The notes below the pieces were generated by a model. The model made no database searches. It was given only the letters and a program-made list of their open reading frames with translations, and had not been told where the DNA came from. A stretch of DNA of 64,000 nt from Isoetes taiwanensis (taxonomy: Eukaryota; Streptophyta; Lycopodiopsida; Isoetales; Isoetaceae). Shown here one piece after another: positions 1-13,189 of this stretch (positions are counted from its first letter, which is position 1; the number at the start of each line of letters is the position of its first letter). Both the position numbers and the translations under genes were made by a program. The stretch lies in assembly GCA_021234155.1 (NCBI GenBank), contig JAJEKV010000764.1, forward strand, positions 1-64,000. The letters run 5' to 3'.

Positions 1-2334
1 CTTAACATGTATAATTCTCAATGGCAAGATTCTTTTAGGTATATTTGGCATTGATGCTTGCTCCTAAATTCGCCACGTATTTCGAAGGGGAAAAATAGAG
101 AAAAGAAAAAAAATAGGCAATTTTGAATCGAGAGGGCAAAAGGCCAGACGGGAAAGGGCATTCGGATCGGAGACCAAGCATGGAGCATTCAGAGAAGCGG
201 CCGATCTCTTCCAAAGAACTGGACGTTTATCTTATTGGCGATGGCATCATGCTTGACATCCGTTAGGTTGTAGAAAGCCGTGGTTCCTCTGATTCCTCCA
301 TATACGACGACGCCAAAGCCATCGCCTGCTTCCCAAGGTTTTGCAATAGCTGAATCGGGCCGCTTCTTCCTACGTCAGCCGAAAATTCTTCCAAGGCCGA
401 TTTGGCAAGGAAACCCAACTAAGTATAGGAAGATAATTTTGGAGTGATAAATGGAGTCGATGATTTGGGCTTCTAGTTCGAAAGCAGGCCGGGCTAACCC
501 GCCTAGGGAAGCTACAAAATCCCGAGCAACGACACTAACTAATAGGCGTGAAACCGCCAAATTCTATGGAAGATAGAACTCGAGTTTGCATTATCTATGG
601 ATGTGGGTTGAAGTTGCCACCTTCAAAGCAAAGGGGTTCTTGCTTTTGCATCAAGCTTCCGGGACTTTTTTAGGTGTGTGTGCACAAAAATTAGGCGTAA
701 GGGAGGCCAAATTTTGTGTGGAAAGGGCATTAAACCCGAAGTTCCGAGGGATACCTGGATGTATCTTATATATCGGATCTTCAAATAAATGATACGCCCC
801 TCGTAGTATAGCCGCAATACTATGGTACTTTTTTCCATTCACATTTCCACATTTTGATTAAATACTTGGCATCGTCCCTGACCAATGAGGACATGAGAAC
901 TAAAAAGCACATGGTGAGTTACTTGCTCTTAAAACTTTCAATTTTTTTTTTGGCTCAAAAAATTCTTTTTCTAAGAGATGCTTTGAGCCAAGGATCATGT
1001 CAATGGTGCATGTTTGTTACGGTCATCACCATCTCCCGCATATTCTTCGATCATACACGCTTCTACAAATGCAGCTCCACAATCACATAGATTTTTGATA
1101 AATCAACAGAAACTTAGTTGTAGAAGCCCGCAATACCGCAAAGATCCCAATGGGCTCGGGAACTTTCCGCATCCATTCACCAATATGTTAATGGTCTATT
1201 CAGAAACGCTTCGGCGCCACTAAGCCTTTGCCATTTTATATGAAATTGAACCAGCCAGCTCTTAGTATCGCTAGTTACTACAATCATGAGAAACCCCGAC
1301 AGTACAATAGATAATTTTATTACTTGGTACAATGTTTGGAAATGCTTGCTAGATGCTTGAGATGCAAAGGCATGATTATATCGTTTGTTAGTGCCCATCG
1401 TAAATAGAGCTGTATGGTCGTAACTTTAGTTAACTTTGATGGGGCTTGATGGGTGTTTTACATATTAAGAGCATTTTTCTTTGCTTGGCGTCTAGTGTTG
1501 GACCTAAGATTGGAGATGTAGATCAAGGGTGTGAACACAAGACAATTCTTGAACTCTAAAAACTATCTTTGTCATGCAAAGAGATAGTTTCCCATGGAAT
1601 TTTTCAAGCACATATCTTAACAATCTATGAGGACATTTTTTGAAGTGCGTTTCTTTTGAAAGCACAATCACTTAGGGTAAGCACATTGTAATAGCTATTG
1701 GCATGTTCAACATTTGAGCATGTCATGAATAGTCTTGAACCCACAAGCATCTCATGAATTGTCTATGTGTCTTGCAGATGTAGGTAAAGCCTGAAACTTT
1801 TGTTTGTTGTTAGCATATTGGAGCATAAACATATTTGTACATGTGGCGATATATGGAGAAAATCTACGCTTAGTCACGCGACACGCCTACGAGGTCAAGT
1901 GATTGTGTTTTTTGCCCCCACTCTTGAAGGCTTAGAAGGTTGCCTGACCACTTCAAGAAAAGTAAAAGAGACAATTGGTTAAATGAAGATTAGTAGAAAA
2001 GGAAAAGCAAACTAGCAGGAAATCGTAGAAGGAAATTTGATAGGGCCAGGCATCTGAGATTTATTGGGCATAAAAAAAATGAGATTATCTTTGCTAAATA
2101 AGAAATGTGCAAAGTATAGGTATAATCTGGTTCAAGGACTGGATTTTGACATTGGCTTCGAAGAGATCATTGCTAGGCAGGGTCTGCGATGCTCTTTTCC
2201 GTTTTGATGCAAGAGCATTTACTTTTCTGACATTGTTTTGTTGAAGGAAGAAGCTGTTGCCTAGGACATTCACAACATGTTGTTGGAGTAAGGCAGTGTC
2301 TTTGGTTATGCCAAAGGGAAATAAGACCTAGTTA
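1..2334. other. Left host flank, no recognised gene
   Basis: This AT-rich stretch holds only short open frames (none above about 80 codons), none with a recognisable motif. I see no RNA gene, terminal repeat or tandem array in it. It ends at the AAA target site of the CACTA transposon. It could hold regulatory sequence or old unrecognised repeats. Confidence 0.5.
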
Positions 2335-2337
2335 AAA

Positions 2338-2353
2338 CACTACAAGAGGAGGG
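2338..2353 (+). repeat. CACTA left terminal inverted repeat
   Basis: CACTACAAGAGGAGGG begins directly after the target base triplet AAA. It matches the complement of the right terminus at 13 of the first 13 positions, then diverges by a base. The adjacent 350 bp (to about 2690) carry repeated TGACA/TGTCA words in both orientations, the probable transposase-binding subterminal region. Confidence 0.92.
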
Positions 2354-2849
2354 TACTATTATTGTCCAATATAGCGTCGAAAAACGTGACACAAAAGGAA
2401 CTTCCAATACTCCTATAACTGTGACAAACTTGACACTATACTTGTCGTCGTCATTTGTCACTTGGGTGACAAGCATTGCATCAAGATTATGACATAGAAT
2501 GTGGTCATAAATGTTGACACAAATAGACTTTTCAACAAGTTTACAACATTGAGATTAACAACGCAGTATCACCTATTATAGCAATTTAGTGTTGTTATAT
2601 TGTCACCAATATTGTTGATATTTTAATGGCCTTTGTGTCAATTTTGTATCGTACTTTGTGTCAAGAACTGGGATCTTCAATGCAGGATGAGTCATATTTT
2701 ATTGGACTGTTTGAGATGCCGAGCTAGGGAATTTTATTGAGCAGGAGGAAGTCTATATATCTTGAGCCAAACTTTAGGGAGGAGTCTAGTAGCTGGGCTT
2801 TGGGGTCTAGCACAGGCTGATTGCTTCATATCCCGACAATGCAGCATTT

Positions 2850-3295
2850 CTGATGGCTACATTCATTCTAGGCCGACTGCATATATTCCTGGTACAATCA
2901 GTATTGATTAATTTGCAGAATGGGTTAGTTGGAGCTGTGTTAGCTTCCTTGAGCAATGCGGGAGATTGCTCATGTTTTCTTCATGCCTTTCTTCGTTCGT
3001 CTCTACTCTTGCAAGAGGTGGTTCATAGAGCATTCAAGGTATATTTGTAGCTTGTGGAAAATTTATTTTTGTCTCCTGTAGTATTCCTCTAGCTGGGAAG
3101 ATGTTGATTTGATCCTGTAGTACTAGTTAGTTGGAAGAAGAGGTTTGAGGAAAAGTATAAGTACCAAGCTTCAAATACTATATTTGATCCACATGGGATC
3201 CTTTGTACTTCAAGGTTATTTGATCCTTATGATCTTTCTCGATGTAATTCTTCCTATCTCAATATAAATTTATCTTACCAAAAAAAAAAAAAAAA
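2850..3295 (+). mobile_element. 5'-truncated L1-type LINE 3' end with poly(A)
   Basis: The sequence ends AATATAAATTTATCTTACC followed by 16 A (3280-3295). This is the form of many plant L1 3' ends: an AATATAAATTT-like word, ACC, then a poly(A). It sits inside the left subterminal part of the CACTA element, so it inserted later. The 5' boundary is uncertain and I could not find a convincing target duplication. No reverse transcriptase motif is visible in the short retained part. Confidence 0.55.
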
Positions 3296-3699
3296 GATTA
3301 TAGCAAAGCCCTCCTCAGACTTTGGAGCCCTCAAAACCCCCACACCTGCTGTAGTTGGCCTGCAATAATTGTTAGTGAAGTTCTATTCTAATCTATGAGA
3401 AGCGCTGGGATGAGAGATTAGAGCAAAGGCATGTTAAATGGTGTCGTGTTATACAAAGCTTTGGAAAGACCTATGAGAAGCAAAGGGCGAGGGTCAAAGT
3501 CAAAGTCAAAGGTGGTGGGCACCCTACCCTGTGTTGCCGGGCTCGCTAGAAACACACCGACACCCCCACCCACCACTTAGGGTTTTCGTTGACTAACCCA
3601 AAGGTGCTCTCGCCTCGTTCTTGATTCCCCAAATTCAATTCTAGGCACCCTTTCCGCAGCCGTAGACCCCTCAAACTTTGGGAGTCATGGCCACGAGAA

Positions 3700-4760
3700 G
3701 ATGGGCGGCCAGGAAAACAGGGGGTCCCAAGACAAAACGGTCCCGATCACCATCATGGGCGGGGAGAGTCATCCTCCATCAAGAAGGAGGCTCGGGGCTA
3801 AGGCTAAGGCCCTCGGGCCAGCCGGCCGGAAGGGATTAATTGCTCGTAACCACATAGGAACTCCTGCCTCTACAGAATTGGAGCCACGTCAAAGCGGGAA
3901 TGGAGGCTAACATTGCTCGTGGATTGAGGCTAACAAAGGTGCCCGGCCGGGCCGGCATGGCAAAGGGAGATGGAGTCCTTGGCATCCCATGTGCTCAAAA
4001 GGCAAACTCGGGTCGAGAAGAACCAGGACATGCTTGGAGACCCGCGACGCCGTGATGTGGAAGATGGCCTTGGCCTTGCACACTGCGGCAAAGAAGCCAG
4101 GACCGCTACGCGGACGCGGGGAGAGGCGGTTCATCACCGATACCATGACAGGAGAGGAGCCAAGAATGCAGGAGACGGCGGTTTGCCGCTCGGCCCCAAT
4201 TGAGGTAGAGGCAGCCACCACCATGGCACGGGGAGCACAAAGTCGCCTTTGCGGACAACCCGCATACGCCTTCGGGATCTTCAGAGTAAGATCGGAACAG
4301 CCAGCCCTACCGGCGCTGTCTTTGGGGGCTCGAGCACGCCCGCTACTTCCCAGCCGGAGCTCTGTGGGTTATGGGCAACCGGCCCACGCATTGCAGCCGT
4401 GGTCTCCCTACCGAGGTTCATAGTCGCCTAGCGGCCCGGTGCAGAGATGGCCAAGCGCCAGCGAGGCTCCGCAAGAGCTGTCCTCCGACTTCCTGCCGGC
4501 AGAACGCTCTCGGGCCGCTTATCCCGCCACAGCCCTCCACCGGGTAGCCACGCCCCGACTTGCTGCGCTCTCAGCCACTCCACGCCATCCCAGCCACACT
4601 CCGGTCACTCCCACGCCATCCCGGCCACCACCACTACCACCCACCCCCAAAGATGAGGACCCGGCCTTAGCCCACCTTTTGGACCCGCCGGGCCGCGCTA
4701 AGCCTCGTGAGCGCAGCGGAGAGGCCACACCGGGTAGTTCGAGGCATGCGATGTAGCCCC
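3700..4760 (+). pseudogene. LINE ORF1-like GC-rich relic
   Basis: Several overlapping open frames run here, rich in Arg, Pro, Ala and Ser, upstream of the endonuclease relic. That is where a LINE places its nucleic-acid-binding ORF1. No CCHC knuckle or RRM is convincing in any single frame, and composition alone could keep these frames open. The call rests on position within the element. Confidence 0.35.
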
Positions 4761-5639
4761 GAGGGAGAGTCTCGCCCACCACATCCCGGTACATTCTCAT
4801 TCCGGATGACATTCCGAGGGGCGATTCACACACATTTCACCGAGCAGCAAGATGGGGCTCGGCCACGCCGCGGACGCATTGTCATATTCACGGTTGCGCG
4901 ATGCAATACAGGTGCGTGATGCCATATTGCGCCGAGGCCGATGTTGAAGGGGACATCCTCAGCCGTGGACCGGGACCTCACACCCGCAACAATGAGTGCG
5001 CACGCATGGTGAGCTTGTTTAAAATGAGGTATTCGCCAAAATAAGCGCGTAGATTGGTTCGAAAAGTGTGATGTACATTTTCCTCGGCTGTACCAAGCAT
5101 CACGCACTCCCGCATCTCTAAATTCATACCAGACGCTGCCCCGCTTCTCGCTTCTACTACTTCACGCCGCCTCTTCTCCCCGGGCTTCTCCTACCTCGCT
5201 TCCTCAAGCGCTCCACGCCTCCTCTCAAATTTTACATGTCGCCCGCCTTCCATCTATACTTCTCACTCAAATTGCCTCCCCCGTCCTCCCCCGCTTTACT
5301 CTAAAGTCAAGCAAGATATCATCCTCACACAAATAGAATTGAACCGTGGTTCCCATGGAATTGTCGAGGCTTCCTTAAGGTATGGGACAACAATCTGCGG
5401 GCAAAATTCTAAAGATGATCTCTCATCTTCCTCATGGAGACATGGGAGCATGCTCGGTACACAAGCACGGATTTGCCGTGTTACCAACATTTCGGTTTCA
5501 ACACATGCATGATACGGGTCATGGGGAGTGGCTTGCTACTACCGGACAACCTTGGCACATTCCGGTTACCCTTAAGACGCACGGAACACAACCTGCATTT
5601 CCGGGTTCGCGGTGCATAATACCGGTGGCAACCCTCTTT

Positions 5640-6167
5640 TTACGGCGCTGTTATTTCCCCCACGCAGACAAAGACCTTCTCGCGGCCCACCCTCGCGGAT
5701 AGGATGGACCCGTATGCCAGTCGATCTATATGATGACATACGCCAGCATCGCTAGTTGGGTAGGGTCGTCCTTCTTGGAGATTTCAACCAATGCACCGGA
5801 CAGAGTAGAGCGGCCCATGCGACTTGACCCCTCACGACGATGTCTCGCGTTTCCACGCCCAGAAGTAGCCTGGCCACGCGGGTCGGATGACAGCCAGGTC
5901 ACTCGCTTTGGCAGACAGTTGCTCCTGCTATGTGGCATTTTTGACTTGATAATTTGCAATGGCCTTTCACAGTGGCCCGATTCTCGCAAGTGCACATGCA
6001 GACAGGACAATCAGGGGGGAGGGTCTAGTGTGGTGGACTATGTGCTTGTAGTTGCGCAAGATATGCATCTCATCAGTCGTTTCCGGGTGGGCACAGACAG
6101 TCGGGATGAGGAGGTCGCTTCGGATCACCTCCCACTTTATTTGGACCCGGTTTTGGCGAGCAGCTAA
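5640..6167 (+). pseudogene. LINE ORF2 endonuclease (EEP) relic
   Basis: A short stretch near 5655 reads CYFPHADKD, like the start of an APE-type endonuclease core in this LINE group. From 5899 the frame reads FGRQLLLLCGIFDLIICNG, then SVVDYVLV, and ends SDHLPLYLD. That order (a Gly-Arg-Leu-Leu-x-Leu-Cys helix, an S-x-V-D-Y-V strand, then the SDH catalytic signature) is the C-terminal half of the exonuclease-endonuclease-phosphatase domain that nicks target DNA. The N-terminal part is frameshifted and a stop follows the domain, so the enzyme cannot be made. Confidence 0.7.
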
Positions 6168-6839
6168 CCCCCCACTATTATGACCCACCGCCCTCCTCGG
6201 TTGAGACTCGATTATGGAGGTGCAGAGGACACGTAGATGCTCATGGGCCCTCCCGAAGAATGGTGGAACCTCCACACTAGAGCAGCGGCATGCAGGGCCG
6301 GTGACAGCTATTACGGATCAAATGACAGTGCTTTGGCACCCGTCGCCTCGTGGTCAGCAACATTCTGGCATTAACCCGATGGTTTGATGCGGATCAGAAA
6401 GAACGCAGCGGCAGCTCCGCTACATTCGATCCTGTGCACCAAGCAGAAGGCCACCACACAAGTGCAGCCCATCTAAGGACACAAAGGCGCCGGTACCTTG
6501 CCAAGCATCGTGGGAGATGTTCTACGCTGACACTCATCCTAACCTTTAAGCGCCGTAGTGCTTGGGCCAGCCCAACCTATAGGGACATCACACGGGCGGG
6601 AGGAACGATTACTTGCAAAGAGTCTCTATGACCCGGCCGGGGACGCCAGACGCCCATACCCCCAGGGGATGGCCCCCATTGGTTCTGGGACGAGGATGTT
6701 GAGGAGGGCCTCAAGAACGGCTATTAATGGGAAGGCAGGTGACCTCGATGGTATGCAGGCGAAAGTTACTCAAGTGGGCAGGGGCAGCCGCTTGTGCGGT
6801 CCTCACTACCCCCTCGCTCAACGTAGCATTGCGGGGAGG

Positions 6840-7690
6840 GTTTCCCGGAGCAATGGACCACAGCGGGGTTGTTCCCATTCACAAGGCCCGGGCGACCCAC
6901 CGTCGTCCGCCACCACGGACGATCATGGTCGATTCAAGATTTGCCAAACCGCTATCGGGCATTCTCGAAAGCGCTTGACTACGGCGGGAGGCACGATGTG
7001 CGAGCCCTCACACAGCGGGCTTCCGACCCGCCACCAACGATTGACCATATCTTTACGGCAAGTAATCGATTGAAAGGCGGCGGAATCATCTTTTGGACTA
7101 TTCTTACGCTTTGTGGACTTCGAAAGGCTTTTGATACGGTCCCCTGAAAAAGTCAGGCTAGGATCTGCGTCAACGGGGCTCCCGCGGCGTATCACCATAT
7201 ACAAAGTTGTATGAGAGTTGTTTTGGCAGATAAAGCCGGCCCGCCAAGCATTCACGGTAGTATCCGGGTCCGGCCGGGGGTTGCCCCCTCGCCAACACTT
7301 TTGGCCTCTACATTGATCGGTTAGGAGCCCGCTTATCGAAAGCATGGGGATGGCATACGACTTTTGCACCGTGTCATCCCATGACTCATCTATCGCGACG
7401 ATGTTGGCCTCGGCCGCCCACACCTTTGCTATGTACCTCACCGATGCCCTAGACACATTTTGTCGCTACGGACATGCGCCGTCCAAACCGCCAAGACCCG
7501 AGGTGGTTCTCATATCTCTTCACGCCACCCCATGCCTCCGGTGACTCACATATCGAGGGGGATGTACTGGACGCCACGCCCACCTACAAGTACCTAGGGG
7601 TGGAGTTCCCCTCCTCGCCTCTGGCCGGGAGGCGCTCTATCCACTTGCGGGACAAAGGCCGGAAAGCGCTTTTATGCCATGCGTAAATGG
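6840..7690 (+). pseudogene. LINE ORF2 reverse transcriptase relic
   Basis: Pieces of a non-LTR reverse transcriptase are readable across frames: a GVVPIHK stretch, TIDHIFTA near 7045, FGLYIDRL near 7300, IYRDDV near 7390 and TYKYLGVEF near 7590. The YADD catalytic box is altered to YRDD by a changed codon. The fragments match the better preserved order in copies 2 and 3. Multiple frame changes make it a pseudogene. It would have copied the element's RNA at the nicked target. Confidence 0.75.
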
Positions 7691-8610
7691 GGCCACTGTG
7701 CGAGCTATATGATTGGGGCCATCGGTCACATCATTCGGTGGGGTCGAAAACGGCCCTTCAGACGGGTCGTGAGGTTTGGGGCCCTGGCCGCCTTTGGCGA
7801 CACGGAATGACTTGGAGCAAAAGTGTAAGGCATTTTTGGCACGGGCATTTGGGTGAAACCTTCAGTCCCCATCGATTCTCTTTGCCAGAAATCGATTCTT
7901 GCCGCTTGGGCCGGCAGCCCTTGATAGACACATCGCCTATTTTCAGAAAGTGGTTACTATGGGTGATGCTCTGGGCCTCGAGACTGGGCTTACACTGCGG
8001 GCCATGAGTCCAAGTAGCCGCTTAGGGCTGTGGAGGGGTAAGAGATCGCTGGTTCGCCGGATGGAACGGCAGAGAGCAGAGGCGTCATACCGGGCGCAAT
8101 GCACATCGTGGATGTACTGCTGGAGTACCCTAGATGCTTGTTTTCCTTGGCAAGCTCGGGGACCCCATTGCTCTAGAAGCGGTGTCAAAATGGCCCATTA
8201 CAAGGAGCACATCAACCCAGGTGTTAGCCCGGGCCCACAGCTCTACTAAGGCTTCCCGCCTGCCCCCACAGCCAGACTCATTGCCTCCATTCGCGACAAA
8301 CGGTGCCCACCATCTTCGCTGATCGGGCAGGCCGAGGGTGGATTGGGGAGCCCCGCCAGGACAGGCTCTGTCGCTGCTGCCAAACGGTGCCATTGAGGAT
8401 GAGTCTCACACTTTCCGAGTTGCCCGGTGTTCGGTCGATCCGGGGCGGATCACGCCCTCAGCAAATGCGGCCGTGCCCTCTGCATTTGCCGATGAACACA
8501 CCGCCAAGATCGTGCCACGGGTCATACATCCGGAGGTAATGGACTCCGCGAGGTCACATTTGCCCCCACCGGCTGTTCACCGACTAGGCACTACGGGTGG
8601 TGCATGATCA
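7690..8610 (+). pseudogene. LINE ORF2 C-terminal finger relic
   Basis: Downstream of the polymerase relic, frames spell pieces such as AALDRHIAYFQKVVTMGDA. Near 8365 comes a Cys/His finger of the form C-x2-C-x(n)-E-D-E-S-H, the C-terminal zinc finger of this LINE group. Counterparts appear at 20.8 kb and 61.3 kb. It is broken by frame changes. Confidence 0.65.
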
Positions 8611-8692
8611 GATATATTGGGATGTTTACGCATTTTATATGATTAGCATACGGTTTGTCGGCCAGGCCGATTGTCGCTTACCGTTTTTCCTC

Positions 8693-8845
8693 TAAAACCC
8701 TTCAAGCGGGGTTTTTTTAATCCGGCAAGAATGGGCTTTTTGGCGTTTGTATTGGGTCCCATAGACCGATTGGTCTCCGTGGACGATAAAAGTACCTTCC
8801 TTCCTTCCTTCCTTCCTTCCTTCCTTCCTTCCTTCCTTCCTTCCT
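8693..8845 (+). repeat. LINE 3' UTR hairpin and (TTCC)n tail
   Basis: AAAACCC (8694-8700) can pair with GGGGTTTT (from 8708), leaving a T run, as in a stem-loop followed by U-tract. The conserved terminus CTCCGTGGACGATAAAA follows, then about 12 units of TTCC up to 8845. The same stem and terminus recur in LINE copies 2 and 3. Confidence 0.8.
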
Positions 8846-9358
8846 ACACTTTTAGTCAACATAATATCAATGAGAAAGTGACCTTTGTATCACAACAATG
8901 TCAACGTTATGACAAAATAGTAATAAATATAATGCATCCATTTTGTCAATTTAAAAACCAAGGGGACTAATTTGTGTGTACAAAACAATATGGGATTTTG
9001 TGTCATAAAGGTGGCAAGAACAGTACCAAATTATCTTCGTCAAATTAAAGGCTCTATTTGCAAAATTCTATAATACTTGCAACCGTTTGTATTCACTTTT
9101 TCTAACTAGTTTATGTACAACATTTCGTCTTCCAACTAGGATATCAAAGCAACTTTCTCATTTGCTGCAGAATGAAAGTGAGATAACTTGAAGTGAACAT
9201 AAGCAATTTTTCTCATTTAATATGGAGTTCATACATCAAGGAGATACTAGTCATATGCAATGACAAGTTTCATTGCCTCCTTTCTCAAAAGTCAATAAAG
9301 AACTTTAAATTTCATAAACAAAGAGCTTAAAATTTCAAATTAATGCAAAAAACGAACT
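8846..9358. other. CACTA internal noncoding region
   Basis: An AT-rich stretch with GTCAAC, TTGTCA and TGTGTCA words like those at the element ends. It lies between the LINE copy and the 3' end of the TNPA-like gene. No gene is visible. Confidence 0.5.
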
Positions 9359-10678
9359 TCAATCCTCTCCATTCTCAAGATCATTTCTATCGCTTACGAC
9401 CTCATTTTGGTTGGCTTCATCATTGTCCTCTTCCTAATTTAACAAATCAGAAGTTAGATCTATTTGAACAAAGGTGAATAACATGAATCAAATTTGGCAC
9501 TTCATACCTTTTCCTTATCAGACTCGCTATCAATGTAGCATGTGTTCTACATTTATAAGATACATCTGTGAGATTAATGTAAATTCAAATTGACTATAAA
9601 ATAACAATCTACATACACTTACTTTGTTCATAACTTCTATCTCCTTCTTGGATCTCGTCTTGAAGATTATCCCTGGGCTTGATCCTCTTATGTAGTCCAA
9701 TGCCTTATGCTATAATATAAATGCAGCTCTTAAAATTTTGATATATTTAAACCCATAAAAAGGTAAACTTACCTTTTTTGGCACAAACCCCTTCGCAATC
9801 ATCCTTTTCCTAAAGGCTTCATATCCCCCTTTTGTAATGATTTCTTGTATCAGATCATTTGTAGGCATGGACCCCCAATCTTGAAACTGCATAATATTTC
9901 ATTAATTACAAAAATGAATACATTGATTTCATGTCTTTGATGATTAATTGAATTGAATGAAATATTTCATTAACTACATGGTAATTCCCATTCTCTAATT
10001 AAGAAATCACTTACAAATTTTGACTTTATTGACATGATCCCTCCTGAACCAGCTCATTGTTGCTTCTTGCGTTTGGATGCTGCATCTATTTGGCGCTGAT
10101 ATGTCTTCCCACAAAGTTCGACAAACCTTTTCCAACTCTCTTCATCTACATGCATTGGTTTGGGTGCATTGTTGGTGCGGACCTTTCTGCGAAGGTTATC
10201 CCTAAAACATAAAATAATGTAACATGATTATGTGGATACAAGAAAATCTTCACTGCACAAAGTTAAGAAAAAAAAAGCAGCCAGTGATTTTTCAACGAAG
10301 AGCAAGAACTACAACTATGTACTAATGCAGCAAATATAGTTAAAGTAAACTAGTTCCTATAAAATTTGTTAGCAAGGTAAGCTTAAGCTCAAAAAGCATG
10401 CAGCAAGTGTAACGAAGCATGTAAGTCTAGGAGAACAACAAGCATGCAACAAGCACAGTAAAAAAAATCCCTGTTGCAGCTGATAAGCATTTTCTGTATC
10501 TCCACAATGCTTCAAACTTCCTTGGCATGCAAAAAGGGATGCATAACCTGGAAGAGCAGTGTGAATTATTTTGGAAAGATGGCATTCTAAGTTCTGGGAT
10601 GCCATCTTGGAAATCTTGGGCATATTACCTGAAGAAAGCTTAGTGTTGCCCAAATACCACAAGAATGTGGAGAAGGCA

Positions 10679-11290
10679 GCCAAGAGACTGTTCCAGTTGC
10701 TGAAGTGCATGTGTTAAATGAAGTCATCAACACAGAAAGTGAAGGAAATAATCAAGAACCCACTAGCACTGTAATAGAACATGTTGACATTCAGGAGGAA
10801 CAAGAGCCTACTTTGCTTCACGAAAGCATATTGACCATCCAAGGAAGAACCAAGTCCGGCAGAGATGTATGCGAGAGACCAAGTCTAGTAGTGAAGGCAG
10901 CCAAGAGACGATGCCAGTTGTTGAAGTGGAGAACTTGAATGAAATCACCATCATAGAAAGTGACAGAAATAATCAAAATCCCACTAATTGTGGAATAGAA
11001 CATGTTGACATTCAGGAGGAACAAGGACCTAGTACATCAAATGTGCAAATTGACCATCTCAAGGAAAAGGCGAAGTCCCAGCAGAGATGAACAAGGCAAC
11101 CAAGAGATCAATCCCACTTGTTGAAGTGCAAGTGTTTTACGAAATGAAAGAACCGGTGGAAACGTAAAAGGGGGTCAACCAACAAGAAGCCGCAATTGAG
11201 ATGGAACATGTTGACATCCGGGGGAGCAAGGACTTGATGCGACAAAATGATCTTCGGGAGGAACAAGGAACGTGCATGGTGACGTAATTA
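10679..11290 (+). repeat. ~200-225-bp tandem repeats with acidic HVDIQEEQ coding
   Basis: The phrase CCAAGAGA...CC(A/C)(G/C)TTG(C/T)TGAAGTG recurs at 10679, 10902 and 11099 (spacing 223 and 197). Each unit carries a copy reading EHVDIQEEQ(E/G)P in a plus frame. More degenerate copies continue to about 12.1 kb (EEQEPSA). The array lies in the large intron of the minus-strand TNPA-like gene. Its plus-strand frame may be an exon relic of an acidic protein, or may only be a repeat. Confidence 0.6.
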
Positions 11291-13189
11291 AAAAGTGAAG
11301 TTGAGACCCATGAGTGCAATGGTATAGAGGGACAATTGTGCGGTCCGTCCGCACCGACACCAACAAATCCTAGTGAAGAATCCAAAGACAACGTAACATG
11401 TTGAGCACGAGGAAAAGGCACAAGAGTCCGGTTCAATTGATTTACAATCTTCTCGATGAAGTGACCAAAGATGACGAATGAGGAAAAACAAAGCCAATAA
11501 CCGACTAGTACTCGATGAAACATGACATTCAGAGAATGCACCAGATGCATGATTGACCATCGAGGAAGAAGAAACTCATCTCGCAGAGATGTAAGATGGC
11601 CAAGACCCTGGCCCGGCAAACGTATGTAGTGATGTCAATAGAAAAAGCGTGAAGGCGGACAACCAAGCAACATGATGTGGGCGGGGAGGAACAAGAACCT
11701 AGTGCAAGAGATGATCACGCCTTCAAGAGGAACACTACTCTAGTCAAAACGCGTAAGAAGATGCGCATAATCAACAAAACCACTAGTAATAAGATGGAAC
11801 ATGTTGTCATTAAGGGGCGCAAGAATCTAATGCACCGTAAGCACCAATTGACCAGAAAGGGGGGGAGAAAAAGTTTGTTTAGCGCAGATGTAAGGCAATG
11901 GCTAAAAACTCCGTCGGTCCTATGGAAGTAGTGGTATCTAGCAACGTAAAAGCATGTTTGCCGAAAGGAAGCCGGCGATGACCAGCAGAACACATTGTGG
12001 TCGAGGTGGAATATGTCAACAATGGGGAGGAACAAGAACCTAGTGCAACAGCTAATCAACCAAATCTTCAGGAGGACGAAGAACCTAGTGCACAGGAAAA
12101 GGAAAAGGAACGAACGTCTGCTTTGGACCTTCCTGCTGATGAGTTAACGAGTGTGATGAATGAAGGTGACAACCAGCAAGCTACTAAGCATGACACAGAT
12201 CAGGCAAATTAGAATCAGATTTCATCAATGGCACTAAGGATTAAAACAGAGATATTATAAGACAAAGAATTATAAGATGCAATTGATATAACCTTTTAAA
12301 GCTAATAGAAGTCTCTAACCTCCAATGTCTCCAACGCTTCTTCAAGAATCTGATGATGTCCACCTCGCATAGCCCATCACCAAATTGCTCATGGATGTAC
12401 TTCAAAGTTCTTTGCAAGTGTCGTGGCTTAATCTCCCTAAAAAGCTTGTCAACCTCCCTACAATAAGTCTTCAACGCATCTGATGCTTTCTGGTCGAACT
12501 CACGCCCTGCTTCATCCATTAGCAATTCTCCTCTATGAAAACAAACCTGCAGCAGTTTGACAACAATAGAGATGACAAGTGTCAAAATAATAAAGATCAA
12601 CAATAGAGATGACAAGTGTCAAAATAATAAAGATAAGACTAACATAAACTAAGTTTTGCACATACCTAAGACCTTGATAACTTCCTAAATTGGACATTGT
12701 AGGAAAGATCAATCTCCTTTAAGGCGTCTTTGTCAGTCTTAGGATCATCTTGGTCAGATATATCATCACATTCATCATCAGAGGAAGATGAGCAACTAAG
12801 CACCACGTGTCTGTTTGTAATGACAGATTGCTTCTTTGAATTTCTGCGGGCTCCTTGTGCAGATGTTTCAGCAGAATTATTTGAAGAATTAGTAGATTGG
12901 CGGCGTTTCAATGACCTGCAGTTATATCATTAAAAAGCATCAAGATACTACCTTAAACAAGCATTTATTAATAGACATGCATTCTAAGCCTATGCCTGTT
13001 TGGCAAAACATGCATGCATATGCCTTTCCTGCCAAATAAACAATCCAACATGCAGGAACAAATAAACAATCCAGCGTACAGGAACAAATGGATATTACCT
13101 ATGCAATAGATACCAAATAGAACAAGTACAAATACAAAAGATCGTGCAGATTTAGACAGCGCTAGCCTGATGGGCATAAAGTCTCCAGG

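Larger units (their letters stand above)
3540..8845 (+). mobile_element. LINE copy 1 with (TTCC)n tail
   Basis: A GC-rich block interrupts the AT-rich CACTA body. It contains, in order, an ORF1-like region, an endonuclease relic, reverse transcriptase relics, a C-terminal Cys/His finger and a 3' UTR. The 3' UTR ends GGTCTCCGTGGACGATAAAA and then a (TTCC)n microsatellite. The same 3' end occurs at 21.2 and 61.65 kb. Frames shift every few hundred bases, so the copy is dead. The 5' end is approximate, placed where the base composition changes. Confidence 0.8.

Noticed and set aside
8671-8970. A 99-codon frame over the LINE tail
   Set aside because: It translates the (TTCC)n microsatellite (repeated FLPS) and adjoining 3' UTR, so it is not a gene.
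10679-12212. CRISPR-like or satellite array
   Set aside because: Repeat units of about 200 bp with coding-like content and irregular spacing in a plant CACTA intron do not fit a CRISPR; it is a local tandem duplication.
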